In this document: positions 51,610 to 62,992 of the stretch, one piece after another
Layout of the letters: each line of letters starts with the position of its first letter
Position numbering within the stretch: the first letter of the stretch is position 1
NCBI GenBank assembly: GCA_018398585.1
Contig: JAGTTD010000022.1
Coordinates: 9,215,501 to 9,279,500 of the forward strand
Source of the DNA: Simmondsia chinensis
Lineage: Eukaryota; Streptophyta; Magnoliopsida; Caryophyllales; Simmondsiaceae
Length of the DNA: 64,000 nucleotides
Reading direction: 5' to 3'
The notes under the pieces: model-generated
Database searches by the model: none
What the model was told of the DNA's origin: nothing
Seen by the model: only the letters and a program-made list of their open reading frames with translations
Program-made: the position numbers and the translations under genes

Positions 51610-52914
51610 TTGCTGGACCCATTGCACCTGGCTGAAGGCGTAAAACTCAGCGCTACTAGGAGGCAACCGAGGTTTGTTATTTCTTGTTTTTAGTTTAGGT
51701 TTTGAACTAATTAGTTGCTTGGAGGCTTGTTTTTTTCTTTTTAAGTTCTTGTCCTGTGCTGGAGGAATCATAAATACTTGTTTACGCCCTTTCACGATCA
51801 TTGCCTTGTCAAGTTGCATCGCTCCATCTCACCTCTTTCTTGTGCTTTAATGCTTTAAATTGTCGTATTGAGGACAATGCTTGATTTAGCTGTGGGGATG
51901 AGGTTCATTTACATGTGCTCATTTTTGTCAAATTTTTAACATTTTTTGTGCATTTTGAGCATGCGTTATAACCATTTAGCCAAGTTTTTCCTTGATCGAT
52001 GTAAATGTTATGATAATGGTGGGATTAATTTTCTATTTCATTCCCTTGATTCCATGAAATTAAATGATTCTACTCTATACTTGTTAGTGAGTATTGTCGA
52101 TTATATTGATATTAATGGGTTCTATTCATGCCGCTCACATATTCATTATGCACAGGACTTTCGTGTCGAGGGAAATCTGAAAATTTTGAGTAAACAATCC
52201 TATATATCTTAAGTTTTGTAGGCTTGCCTTATTGGTTTATCCTAATCCTTATCTCTTAATGTTATGTAAACTACTTGTTGATCAATATCAATTGCAATGT
52301 TGAGGTACTTGTTATGCAAAAGTCCAAAAATTGGACCAAAAAAAGAGGAAACGAAAGAAAAAATTGGAAAAAAAATGAAAAGAAAGAAAGGAAAAAAAGT
52401 TTCCTCTTAAGAAAAAAAAAAAAAAGAAAGAAAAAGAAGAAAGTGAAAATGGATGTGCATTCATGATTAAGTTTTTCTTCTTTTATGCTATATTGAGGTC
52501 AAAATGTTGTAAAGTGGTCACTCATATGCCACTCAGAATTCTCAATGTATGGGCATGTGTTTAGGTGATTCAATGGTATGGGTGTGCAAAACCTTGGTAT
52601 ATTTGGGTGGATAGGAGAATTTGAGGAGATTCTATGGCATTAGATCCCATTCACTTTCACTTGTGTACTTAAATTGCTTGAATAGTTTCTATTAGTTTAT
52701 ACATGGTTAATGAAATTCTTTAATGCGTTTTGAAGTTGAATCATTTGAATTCATGGAATTGGAGAATGCTCTAGATGATTGAATCTTGTCTTGAATTCTA
52801 ATGTATGTGTTAATTTTGGAAAACTTAGTGAAGGTTGGGATAATTGGTCGCTTGAGTCTTTATATCTATCCTATGCTTTGCTCGAGAACTAGTAAAGGGT
52901 AGGTGTGGGGGTGT
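51610..52914. other. Long 3' non-coding region of the Athila-like element
   Basis: About 1.3 kb between the integrase stop and the purine tract, as usual in Athila elements. Contains an A-rich GAAAGAAA tract at 52330-52450. No third ORF (env-like) is recognisable. Confidence 0.65.
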
Positions 52915-54427
52915 TCATGCATCTTATTTTGAAGCACATTTTTATTGATATTTAAGCTCTTTTTCACATATTAAATTATCGTTATATCATCACTTTGGTA
53001 ATTTTTATGTTTTAAAGGTCCAAAAATTAAAGTCTCGTAAATTGTCAAATTTTGGTGCAAATGAGACAAAATTCAGTACATAGGCAATTAAATTAAGTCA
53101 ATTGGGATTCTATACAAAGACGTATAAGCCCGGAAGCCAAGCCCGACCTCCAGTTCAACCTACCACCCTCAGTCCAGCAGCGCCCTGTGCATAGGCCCAT
53201 TGTCATGCCCATGGCCCAATGTCACGACCCTTACACTAGCACCAAGCCCAATTCTGCGTCTGGTCCACCAGCACTGATCGAACCACTGCCTCTGCACAAG
53301 CCCATTGTTAACCTCAGCCCAGCAGCCCATGCATTTCCTCTGTCCAGCCCACCATCCCAAGCCAACCATTAGCAACGTCCAAACTTCAGCCCACACCTGC
53401 CCACATCAACACCTTAAAGCTTAGCCCAACGACGCAACCCTCAAGTATCGATTCTCTGGTGGGGATTTAAGAGGGTTTTCGGCTCTGATTTGGGTCTCGG
53501 TTTTTCATCTAGAACGAGGGCATCGTCTCTATTTCTCAAGTTCTCTTTCTAAATTCAATTGGTTTTTTTATTCCCGTTAAATTGGAACGTGAGCGTAATT
53601 AGCGTGAAGACCGATATGGGTTCGTTCATCTCCTCCTTCACGGATTCATCATTGATGGAGAGCTAAGTCGCTTTCTAGGGTTAGATGAAATCTTAGTCTT
53701 TTTATACTTGTATTACTTTTAATTTTGGGATTATTTATTCGTTTACATGAATTGCTTGATTATGAGAAACATTTTAAAGTACTACGTTTTTATCAATTAT
53801 TCGATTGAGATGATTATTGAGTTTGTAACATTTGATTGTCGATGTTGATATTTATAAATTAATTCTTTGCACTTGTAGCCTTATGATTAATTAATCGAGT
53901 AATAGTATTCACCGAATTGTTCATTAGAGCCTATCTTCCCTATGCTTAGATAGGGTCAATACATGATAATTAACATTACGTTAGATAGAGCCTATTTTCC
54001 TTATACTTTAGTTAGATAGGATCAATACGCAATACTAACAACATAACCTTAGCAGGTTGAAACTTGTAGCCTAAACCACTACCCCTGTGACAATTAACAA
54101 TCCCAATTTAAGAGTTAACGCAGGAACAATTGGCTAATGATGGATTCAAAACCCTAGGTTCCATTTCCAAATTCATTTCCCCTTTAGAAGTAGAATACTT
54201 AGTTTAATTTTTGTTTCTTTAGGTTAGTTCATTAGTTTAATTTTTGTTTCTTTAGGTTAGTTCACACAAAATACCGTAATTTTCCTCAAATTAATTTAGG
54301 TCATAGAATAAATTCATTAACTCTTAGTTCTTGTAGTTCGACGCCCTCTCGCCCTAAACTTCAATTTAGATGTGTTTAGTGGATATATTTATATATTAAA
54401 TTTTGATCGACGTAGGAAATCACATTA
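52915..54427 (+). repeat. 3' LTR of the Athila-like element
   Basis: 1,513 bp, starting TCATGCATCTTATTTT and ending CACATTA before TSD ACAAG. Contains a 29-bp tandem duplication (TTAGTTTAATTTTTGTTTCT unit) at about 54196-54260. Confidence 0.88.
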
Positions 54428-54641
54428 ACAAGTTTTGCTAGTGCTACGGAAATGGCCTCTTGGGCCATTAGTGGGAGGTCTTGGCTCCCTCGCATAATGG
54501 TTCTGGCATGCCTTGGAGTTCTCCTTCTACAAGAAGGGCCCTCATGCATCCCCAAAAATCATAGTCCTCAGACTCTACCTCAATCTGACCAACTTCAGCC
54601 TCAGTGAGTGGGTTGTCAAGGATGGTCATTGTGTCTTGTTG

Positions 54642-55471
54642 TTAGGCAAATTGTGGAGTGACCCTTTTGACATCAAGTGGTCCCACGCCATCTTCGTAAA
54701 ATATTTCCTCAGCATAGTTGGAGCACGCCATAAATGGCCTATTATCAGCCATAACAATCTCATACTTGACATGGTTCAAAAAATTATCAACTGGTGCAAT
54801 GAAGAAGGGATGCAATAATTGGCATGAAACCAATCTCTCCGAGCAAAGCATTGTAGCTTGATGTAGTTTCCACTATGAAGAAAGTTGTCAGCTTGCTTAA
54901 GCTGCCAACAGTCAACTCAATTAGGATGACCCCTTTTAGACTTAGTAGTAGCTCCGAAAAAGCCACAAATTGCAACATCTAAAGCAATTAGGGCATCTCA
55001 AGATTTACCAATGACCCCCAACATATAAGAAGGCAGGACCTTGATAGCCCCGCCATTATCCACCAAGACGCTATCCACTAGAATGCCATCGACTTTGACC
55101 TTGATGTATAGGGGCTTGATGTGTTTATTGGCAGTATTAGACCCATCAAACATCATCTTCTTTATGTTGGGTGAATCATCAGGTAATTTGGATGTTGGGG
55201 TATTAAGTTCAAAAGACAATGGATTGGAGTTACCTTTGGTGGCTGCTATTTCCGCCACAAGTTCCACTTGGGGATCCTCGTCTAGTGCTATAACATTTGC
55301 TTTAAGGCCTTCTTGAGTGCTAGCTGCCATAAACTCCAAAAAAAGGAGCAGAAGTTCTAACATCAACTTTTTCATGGAGCGCCCCGAATTGTGTCTACAC
55401 CCTTGGATTTGTTTCCTTTCTAGGGATGCCATCCGTGGGCACGTCCTAATCATGCCCTTGAGGACTACCAT
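54642..55471 (-). pseudogene. gypsy protease and linker remnant (old element)
   Basis: Protease: HIKPLYIKVKVDGILVDSVL then VDNGGAIKVLPSYML (the DNGAA-type active site of this lineage). Then LTTFFIVETTSSYNALLGEI (xxxxAYNxLLGRxWI block) and EIVMADNRPFMACSNYAEEI. Spread over three frames. Confidence 0.83.
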
Positions 55472-56175
55472 TAGTTAGCATGTTCTGCGATAAAGGTTGG
55501 TCCTTTGGATCAAATGCAGGGGCTTGAGACTCCTCCATAGGCTGGGGGCAGTCTTCATCGTGGAAGTCATTCTTCACATCAGGCCATGTGGGGTTAACAT
55601 GGCCTTGAGGTTCCACTACATCGATGCTGAGGGGGAAATACTCCTCTTCATAATCAACAGAATTTTGAGCTAGTGAACTCTTGGCAAGCTGATCCCGCCA
55701 AGATTCTTGTTCTGTAGAAGATGAGTGACTAGTCCATCCCTCAAACTTTTTTTGTAGTTGCCCTTTTTGGGTAGCAGCGACAAGTTTGGACCCTGTTGTT
55801 GGATCTTCAAGATCCATAGGCTCAGCTTGCTTGCCCTTATGGACCCTTGCTTCTTGAGAGGGCTTAGTTAAGCAAGTATTAAGTAGTGTCCTTCACTAAG
55901 CTGCCTTTTTCCTTAGTTGCCTCCTCTTCTAGACTGGAGGGACCAACCTCCTCTTGATCGAGGTGGCACCTTCTCCAAACATTGCCGAATCTTACCCCAG
56001 AAGGCTGATTTCCTAACTATTGTGGTCCTTGACTGGTGTCCACGTCCAGTAAATGGTATTTTGGATTTCTCCTTGGATGTCCAATCCTTATAATGATTTG
56101 GCCTTTTGGAGGAGGTCCCTCATTGGGCTCATATCTACGGGACTTCTCTATTGACATCCTCAGTTCCAACTGGGG
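55472..56175 (-). pseudogene. gypsy gag/protease spacer of the old element
   Basis: A 123-codon stretch at 55817-55446 (Pro/Gln/Asp-rich) and a shorter piece at 56217-56017. There is no recognisable domain; by position it links gag and protease. Confidence 0.5.
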
Positions 56176-56629
56176 TGTCATGATTGTGATATGTAAGATA
56201 AAGTAGTAATAATTCATTAGTAATAATCAAGTAGTAATCAAGTAGTCCATTCAATTGTATTAGCTCTAGTAGTTCTATTGGTCCTGTAGTTGTTAGCCGT
56301 GTATTAGGGAATGTAATAGGGACGTCTAAGTAAGTGCTTGTTAGATATTTTTTGGGGGAAATGTCGGTTAGTTTGTTAGTTAGGAATCTAGATATTTCTT
56401 TAGTTGTTTCTAGATATTTTGTTAGCTTTTTCCACCTCTCTTGTTAAGAGTATAAGTAGTTGTTCTTACTTTGTAATAATCATTCATGGAAAAAGAAAAT
56501 ATCTTCTTTCTCTCAATTCTCTCTACTTCTCATCTCTATTCTCTCTAATTCTCGTCTAATTTCATCTTCTCAACTCAAACTCTATCTCACTCCTAGGTTA
56601 TGATCCAAGATTAATCTTGAATCATGACA
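56176..56629 (+). repeat. 5' LTR of the 380-residue-ORF element
   Basis: 454 bp; a TAAGAGTATAAGTAGTTG promoter-like segment near 56446, and a CT-rich downstream part. Confidence 0.88.
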
Positions 56630-56728
56630 ATTGGTATCAGAGCTTTGATTCTTGGAGCCAAAGCTTGCTGAATTTTTGCATTAGCCTTGCTGAAATTACA
56701 TTGGAACTAACTGATTTTGCATCTAATC

Positions 56729-57871
56729 ATGGCAACCATGGCTGGAGATTCATACCATGAGTCGTTTCAGAGGATGCTGCAGCTAGCTCAAAACATTATG
56801 GCGACATTATCGAGTATGCAGCAATCACAGGTAAAGATTCAAGCGCAACCTGATGTGCATAAAGGATTGGTGCCACCGTTCGTAGCAACAATGAAATCAA
56901 AGGCTCGTATTGAAGTCAGGAACTGCAGGTCATTAAGAGTGAAGCGTTTAGCACAGCCAAATTTGGTGATCAAGCTGCATCCTAGTCGCAAGAAATGTGG
57001 TTCTAGCAAGAGAACTAAAGCAAGAACAGGCTGGAGGCAGTCCAAGGTAGTGTTTGAACCTACAAGAATGCAAGAACAATTTCGTAGGCCAAATGCACCT
57101 TCTGATTCCTTACCAGATGTTGCAACATTAGACACCAAGCAAATCTTTAAAATTCAATACAAGATTTATCAAGCAGCAACTAGGGAGCATACTACAGCAC
57201 TACAACCTGTTGTTTCGAATGAATTGTTGCAACTAAATGAATCTGCGGCAGCATTTCAATCCACATTTCAATATGATCAAGCAATCCTAGAAGAACAAAA
57301 TTGTCCGCACCCAGTGGGAATTCGGGATCAGTTCTGTAAATCGACAAATTCACTTGGGGGAAGAGCAATGTCAATCTTGCATTATAGTGGTAGGCCTTCT
57401 GATGTCCTACTTCCTAAGTTGAACGAAGGGAAGATTAAAGGAGTAGCGTACAACAAAAGTAAAGGCGTTAGGAAGCCTAAAGTGCTAAGAAGGGTTGGAA
57501 TTGATGATCTAAGGAAGGCTGATATTATACCAAATTCAGCAATGATGCAAGGCTATAATGCAGCTCTACCATCGGTTGTTCATGATGAATTGGTGATTGC
57601 ATTTAATTTTAGGAAGCAGCATAAAAGGCTTATGAGGGAGTTAGCATTAGTTGATTCAATTGGGTGTTGCAAGGAAAGGATGAAGGAACCCTATGGCGAT
57701 TGGTCTCAAGGACACGAGCAAGAAATTGTGACTTATGGTTCAGCCAATACTGCAAAACAAATTGCTTGGATAGGAAAGGTTTGTGAATCTATAAAGTTAA
57801 TAAATCGGTTCAAGAACGCATCACATTTTGGGTTAGCAATAAGCTTAATGTGCTTGATTTACATAGATTAA
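56729..57871 (+). CDS. Unrecognised 380-residue ORF of the non-autonomous LTR element
   Basis: ATG at 56729 (MATMAGDSYHESF) lies 85 bp after the primer site and fits the context best. The frame is open to TAA 57869-57871. Residues 1-40 are a helical Met/Gln-rich start. Residues 55-110 are strongly basic (SRKKCGSSKRTKART), possibly nucleic-acid binding. The remainder is mixed, with another basic stretch (NKSKGVRKPKVLRRVG). No zinc knuckle or known domain. The intact frame suggests recent mobility; the protein could replace gag or be a capture. Confidence 0.65.
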   Translation: MATMAGDSYHESFQRMLQLAQNIMATLSSMQQSQVKIQAQPDVHKGLVPPFVATMKSKARIEVRNCRSLRVKRLAQPNLVIKLHPSRKKCGSSKRTKARTGWRQSKVVFEPTRMQEQFRRPNAPSDSLPDVATLDTKQIFKIQYKIYQAATREHTTALQPVVSNELLQLNESAAAFQSTFQYDQAILEEQNCPHPVGIRDQFCKSTNSLGGRAMSILHYSGRPSDVLLPKLNEGKIKGVAYNKSKGVRKPKVLRRVGIDDLRKADIIPNSAMMQGYNAALPSVVHDELVIAFNFRKQHKRLMRELALVDSIGCCKERMKEPYGDWSQGHEQEIVTYGSANTAKQIAWIGKVCESIKLINRFKNASHFGLAISLMCLIYID

Positions 57872-58184
57872 ACTTCTTGTGGGATATCCTAACAAGAGAT
57901 CAATTGCATATACAGCTGAATGATGTTCAAGGGCAGCTAAAGGATCAATTAGTTCACGATTAGTGCAAGGAAATGTCAAGATCTAAACCTGCAGCTATGA
58001 TGTCTAGTGTGTGTCATTTTGAATTCACAAGTTGTACGACAGATATCGTGAAGATGAAACAAGCATTGATTCAAGAGGTCCAATTCTTCACAGTACATTC
58101 TTGCAGTGCAAATGCAATTTGACAACCCTGAAGTTCATCCAAGTTATACATTCCTTAATAAGATTCTTGAGGACAAGAATCTCC

Positions 58185-58189
<5 letters not shown>

Positions 58190-58225
<36 letters not shown>
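58190..58225 (+). repeat. Homopolymer G36 at the polypurine-tract position
   Basis: An uninterrupted run of 36 G just before the 3' LTR. A normal purine tract is 8-15 bases. It may be genuine slippage or a sequencing artefact. Confidence 0.85.
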
Positions 58226-58226
<1 letters not shown>

Positions 58227-58227
<1 letters not shown>

Positions 58228-58690
58228 GTCATGATTGTGATATGTAGAATAAAGTAGTAATAATTCATTAGTAATAATCAAGTAGTAATTAAGTAGTCCA
58301 TTCAGTTGTATTAGATTGTATTAGCTCTAGTAATTCTATTGGTCTTATAGTTGTTGGCCATGTATTAGGGAATGTAATAGGGAAGTCTAAGTAAGCACTT
58401 GTTAGATATTTTTGGGGGGAAATGTCGGTTAGTTTGTTAGTTAGGAATCTAGATATTTCTTTAGTTGTTTCTAGATATTTTGTTAGCTTTTTCCACCTCT
58501 CTTGTTAAGAGTATAAGTAGTTGTTCTTACTTTGTAATAATCATTCATGGAAAAAGAAAATATCTTCTTTCTCTCAATTCTCTCTACTTCTCATCTCTAT
58601 TCTCTCTAATTCTCGTCTAATTTCTTCTTCTCAACTCAAATTCTATCTCACTCCTAGGTTATGATCCAAGATTAATCTTGAATCATGACA
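58227..58690 (+). repeat. 3' LTR of the 380-residue-ORF element
   Basis: 464 bp. Differs from the 5' LTR by a 10-bp ATTAGATTGT duplication near 58310 and a few substitutions. Confidence 0.88.
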
Positions 58691-58776
58691 GCGGGTTAGC
58701 TGGGGAAATATATTGAGGAAGCAGTCTGAGTTTTCTCATCGCTGCTTGTATTTTCCCACAACATTGCTAGCATGCC

Positions 58777-60207
58777 TTATCGGACCCCCCCCTCCATGTC
58801 TCGAGATATTCTTTCTAGGCTTGCAAGGCCTAGCATGGGCCCTTGATTACTGCTGATATCTATAGCTAACTCCTCAGCCACTTTCAATGCAATGGCAGAG
58901 TCATTGCAGAGTTTGATCAGTAAGTTCTTAAGAACTGCACACTTACTTGTGGGACGAAGTTCGGTGATATGCCATCGATAGATTCCATCATCCAATGTGC
59001 GCGCCAGTCTCGAGAAGCCTACTATCCCCTCAATGACCAACCCTTCAAATAGGTGGTTTTCCACCTTTGCCTTCTGAATGTCAGTGAAGACCTTTTTTCT
59101 TCTGTAAAGGGGAAAAGGGTTAGTTTGGAAACAACAGGGATTAGTTGGGGGCAAAAATGTCAACAACATTAATTTAAAGAGGACTAGAGAAGGGGTTGTT
59201 ATCAATGCAACTATGTCCTTCTCCTAAGAAGATCAATTCCCTTACGTCTGTGGCACTTGAACCACATTCCTGAAGATAACACAGTTCTTCATTGAATGTG
59301 TGAATGATTCGTACCATTTACAATATACCTTCCCTTTTAGTAGAATTTGGGTTAGGCTTTCTATGTTTACCCCTAATCTTGAGTTTGTCATTTTCTTCTA
59401 GCCAATCGAATATCACATTAGCTCTTGAGAGGTCAAAGGAGTATTTTCTTATGTCGTGGGATTGATAAGACTTCCTGACTTTAATATTCTTTTTAACCAA
59501 AGGATTGCAAACCATAGGAGGTCCCATGACGTATTCAGCGATGTCAATCTCGCATGGAGGACCTTCATCCTCTCCGATTAGATCGTGAACGTAAGTCCCA
59601 TACATTCTATTTTTCTTTAGGCTTTCTTCTTTTAAGACAACCTCATACCTAGCGTTACATTCTGCTTCCTATAAGAGTGTCGTAAAGTTAGAGCCTTCGA
59701 ATTTCTTCCTAAACTCAATATCCAAGCCATTCAAGGCTAGCTTGGCATATTCAACTTTAGAAGGGGTTATAGTACATTTTAACCTAGCTTTTTTTTGTAC
59801 TGGTTAATATAATCTTCTGCAGATTCTCCTGGGTTTTGTCTCATTGGAGCTAAATCAGACATGGAAGGTCCTAGTTCCATTGTTGGGAACTGAGCCTCAA
59901 ATTGCCTTGCCATGTCATCCCAACCATAGATGGAACTAGGTGGCAGGCTAATGTACCACTAAAAAGTGGTCCCAATTAAGGAGCTGGGTAATAGCCTCAG
60001 CTTGAGATACTGGTTATCAACTGCTTTTCTACACTGGCAATTGAATCTTGCCAAGTGCTCGAGGACAAACACAGTCCCTTCTCTCGAGAAGAGGGTAACC
60101 TCGGGGATTTTGTATCCTCGAAGAAAAGGGTAGTCCCTATCTATGAAATCAGTGTAAGGTTTACCGTACAAGGGTCTATCGACCCTTCTGAGGCCTGGCC
60201 CGTACAT
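58777..60207 (-). pseudogene. gypsy gag remnant (old element)
   Basis: Minus strand: GKPYTDFIDRDYPFLRGYKI and LEHLARFNCQCRKAVDNQYL with LKLRLLPSSLIGTTF, the gag core of Tat/Ogre-like elements. Then the HDIRKYSFDLSRANVIFDWL segment (59605-59318) and IYRWHITELRPTSKCAVLKN (59205-58777). Three frames with gaps. Confidence 0.8.
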
Positions 60208-60862
60208 CTGTTATATGAGGCAGCCAATTGGTCCTGGAAGGGTTAGTTAGGCACATGGTTATGCGCCCGCTATTGCCTCCCAAGTGGATGAGGATCATGA
60301 GGGGGGTCTGCAAAATACCCCTGAGCACTCATAACAATTGGGTGTGGGAATGGTTGTTGCTCCCCAAACCCGAGGTAACCCCCTTGATCAACTTAGCCAT
60401 GCGCTTGGTTGGCTACAAAGTATGTCCCAGCAGGCCCTTAGTCATACGGCATGCTTGGGAGCGCACCAATATTAGCAGGTTGTTAATTCATCCTTGCTTG
60501 ATCAATCCCCAAGCTGTGGTCTTGAGGAAGTGGGTGATTAACTTGCCCCCCAATGTTATAAGGATGGAGAGGACTACGAAGGAGAGGTTTGTTCCTAGGA
60601 GTGGCTACTTGAGGAGGGTATGAATAGTTTTGCCCCCTATCTCGAGGTCAGGTAACATTGGCACATTGGCATTGAGATCCCTCGAGGCCAGAGAAAAACT
60701 CTAATTCGAAGGCCAGCAACCCCATGGGACACATTGTTCCTATGGCTGGATTTCAAGTGTGTGACACTCGGGTTAGCCATAACTGGGTTTTCCAATCTCT
60801 CTGGGACAATATAGTCAACTTGAGTCACTGGTAATCATGAGCCCGACGGAGCCTCACGAGGG
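60208..60862 (-). other. 5' part of the old gypsy element, no clear coding
   Basis: Between the gag core and the next insertion. Short minus-strand frames only (60828-60637). By position the gag N-terminus; I cannot support a product. Confidence 0.4.
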
Positions 60863-60867
60863 TATTA

Positions 60868-61339
60868 TGTTAAGGTTTCGAAGATTAGGTCTTGAAACTT
60901 AACCTAGGTTGGGATAGAAAGAGTATGAGATGAGAAAGAATATAGAGTTTAGATGACAGAAAGAAGGGAAAGGAGATGAGAAAATAGAGAGAGTTAGATG
61001 AGAGAGAGAATATTGATCTCAAAATGAGATTGTATTTGATATTTCATTGAATGCCCAACATTACAGCAGTTTCACTTATTTATAACAAGCTAACAAGTAA
61101 ATGCAATGTATCTAACCATCTTTAGAACAATCTAGAACATATTCTAACTAACTAATAATTGTGCGTGTTATTATTGGCGCCAAAAACCAGATATCAGCAA
61201 CTCAACAACAGCAGCAGCGTCACACCAGCAGCACTAGCAGGTCAAGATGCAGGACAGATTTACTTAACAGATTTTAACTACCACAATATTCCCGCCATTT
61301 CCAATTTAAGTCTATGCCTCGGAATCTCGGTTTGTAACA
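60868..61339 (-). repeat. 3' LTR of the 900-codon element
   Basis: 472 bp; TTATAAATAAGTG promoter box on the minus strand near 61075-61090, followed by a CTCATCT-rich leader like those of the elements at 32955 and 56176. Confidence 0.78.
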
Positions 61340-62986
61340 TTCCCTTCCCCTTGAAAACATTCTTGTCCTCAAGAATAGAAGAGAGTGAGACTTGAAATCA
61401 TTTCTTGATGTAGAGGTAGAAATTGAAGTTGATGGTGATGAACTCCAAAAAACTTCTGAGATTGCATACTTGCAGCTGGATTTGTAATGCAGCAGGTGCC
61501 TGAGGACCGTATTGATCAACCACATATCAACAACACACCCACAACTCCTCTCATTGCCCTTAACACAGCTCAAAAGCCAATCTTGCTGTAGGGACTCACA
61601 GCGTGCTTCAATATTTCTGTATTTCTGCATGTAAAGAATTGCACAACTGATTTTGTATATCTTTAGCTCAATAAAACTGCATACGAAGTCTTTTGACATC
61701 TCGGGAGGCCTTCCGAACTCAAACCAAAAGAACCCAACAACACAATTTTCTTGTAGGCATTCCCAAAACAGCATTATTTCATTTCGAACTTGCCGATCGG
61801 CATGCCGAAAGTGCTTATCAGCTATTGAAACTTGATTCTTTGCTGGTTTAACGTGTTCTGTCACCAAGATGCTCAACTTATTCAGCTCACACAACCACCT
61901 ACTAACCCAACTCATGACATACTCAATAAATCCAAGATTGCTTTCCAATTGCACCAAAAATGCTGCAGAGTCCAGTACTCCAGCATTGTGAACTTGATGC
62001 AGATCATAATGATATATTGCAGCGGGTTTCTTGTTCAAATGGAAGCTCATTGATGTGAAGAAGTGATTACACCTTCCAAAATACATAATAACATCAAATA
62101 AACTCATTCTGAACCGCACATTCAAAACTGACAGCAAGGATATTCCCAAAAATTGATCTGCATCTTCCAAAACTTCCCTTGAGGGAATATTGAGAGTAAA
62201 CTTGTGAGATCTCAAAATTTTAGCCACCTTTTTCCAAATTCTTGCATTGATCATTTCTACCAACACATGAAGGACATATTGGAGCTTATGCCTATGATTT
62301 TTCCATTCAAAGCAACCACAACAGATCACCCAAAGCTCAGCCTGATTTTGCGCCAACACAGCAGCGTCCATTTGCATTCTGTCTTGATTTTCAAATGCTA
62401 TCACTGTTGGCTTTTCTTGATCTTGAGCATCAGTCATGAGGTCACACCCGAGGCCTAATACCTCCTCTAACCAACCACAGCTCCTCAAACCACTAACAAC
62501 AATTATCATCTTTTCAAGTAAGTGCTTTTGTGTGAACCGAAACAACACGAATTCCGGAGCAATGGAAACTTCGTTGTCACTTGCATTATACGGCTTGTAA
62601 AATGTAAACTTCCGGTCTCCAATACTTGCTTTGATGTTATATTCGTGATGACCCACTGTCTCTGCCATTTTTACATCAATACATGTACTGACATTGCCAT
62701 CTTCAACATCAAACAGCAGCCCCGAATGTGTAGCTCCTCCAAATACTTGTAATTCATTTTTTCCCGGATCGAAGGGACTTCCCATATCAGTTTCACCAGC
62801 TAAAACCTCTGTTGGACAGCTTCTGGACTGATCTGAATTTAGCCTCAGCATGCTACAGCAATAATACACATCTAACAACTCAATCGCTTGTTCAACCGCA
62901 TTGCCTCTCCTTTGTTGGGCTTTGAAACGTACTCTCGCAGCTCGAGTGCTTCTTTTCAACAAAAATTCGACTCCTCTCAACTTCAT
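61274..62986 (-). CDS. Second ORF of the 900-codon element (570 residues)
   Basis: ATG 62986 lies two codons after the UAA that ends the first ORF, in the same frame. Cys- and Trp-rich, for example LWVICCGCFEWKNHRHKLQY, FRHADRQVRNEIMLFWECLQ and LLSCVKGNERSCGCVVDMWL. The tail (SSPSTSISTSTSRNDFKSHS) runs through the purine tract 65 nt into the LTR. I find no RT, protease or integrase motif. Intact over 1.7 kb, so either recently mobile or under constraint. Confidence 0.6.
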   Translation of the reverse strand: MKLRGVEFLLKRSTRAARVRFKAQQRRGNAVEQAIELLDVYYCCSMLRLNSDQSRSCPTEVLAGETDMGSPFDPGKNELQVFGGATHSGLLFDVEDGNVSTCIDVKMAETVGHHEYNIKASIGDRKFTFYKPYNASDNEVSIAPEFVLFRFTQKHLLEKMIIVVSGLRSCGWLEEVLGLGCDLMTDAQDQEKPTVIAFENQDRMQMDAAVLAQNQAELWVICCGCFEWKNHRHKLQYVLHVLVEMINARIWKKVAKILRSHKFTLNIPSREVLEDADQFLGISLLSVLNVRFRMSLFDVIMYFGRCNHFFTSMSFHLNKKPAAIYHYDLHQVHNAGVLDSAAFLVQLESNLGFIEYVMSWVSRWLCELNKLSILVTEHVKPAKNQVSIADKHFRHADRQVRNEIMLFWECLQENCVVGFFWFEFGRPPEMSKDFVCSFIELKIYKISCAILYMQKYRNIEARCESLQQDWLLSCVKGNERSCGCVVDMWLINTVLRHLLHYKSSCKYAISEVFWSSSPSTSISTSTSRNDFKSHSLLFLRTRMFSRGRECYKPRFRGIDLNWKWREYCGS

Positions 62987-62992
62987 ATAGTC

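Larger units (their letters stand above)
41327..54427 (+). mobile_element. Athila/Tat-like Ty3/gypsy retrotransposon, degraded and multiply hit
   Basis: LTRs are 41327-45074 and 52915-54427, with TSD ACAAG (41322-41326, 54428-54432). Primer site TGGCGCCGTTGCCGGGAC at 45081-45098; purine tract TAGGTGTGGGGGTG before the 3' LTR. Gag, protease, RT, RNase H and integrase are all recognisable but broken. The 5' LTR carries a solo LTR and a LINE tail; a MITE-like element separates protease from RT. It interrupts the minus-strand gypsy element, whose frame closes when this element and one ACAAG are removed. Confidence 0.92.
56176..58690 (+). mobile_element. Non-autonomous LTR retrotransposon with a 380-residue ORF
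   Basis: LTRs are 56176-56629 and 58227-58690 (TGTCATGATTG...AATCATGACA), about 96% alike. Primer site TGGTATCAGAGC at 56632-56643. The position of the purine tract is taken by G36 (58190-58225). One ORF; no gag, protease or RT. Flanks TGGGG and GCGGG are at best a decayed TSD. It splits the minus-strand gypsy element between gag and the spacer. Confidence 0.87.
39860..60862 (-). mobile_element. Old Ty3/gypsy retrotransposon, minus strand, split by three later LTR elements
   Basis: Reading down the minus strand: gag (60207-58777), protease and linker (55471-54642), RT (41115-40672), RNase H (40329-39913). It is interrupted by elements at 60868-64000+, 56176-58690 and 41327-54427. No LTRs are visible; the 5' end is beyond the window and the left limit near 39860 is approximate. 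An internal deletion removes the RT N-terminus. The protein order and the style of gag and protease are of the Tat/Ogre kind. Confidence 0.78.

Noticed and set aside
45081..52914. An env-like third ORF in the Athila-like element
   Set aside because: The 1.3 kb after integrase has no long frame and no transmembrane or signal segment that I can support.
58032..58247. ORF ending in poly-glycine
   Set aside because: A product of the G36 homopolymer; no protein family.
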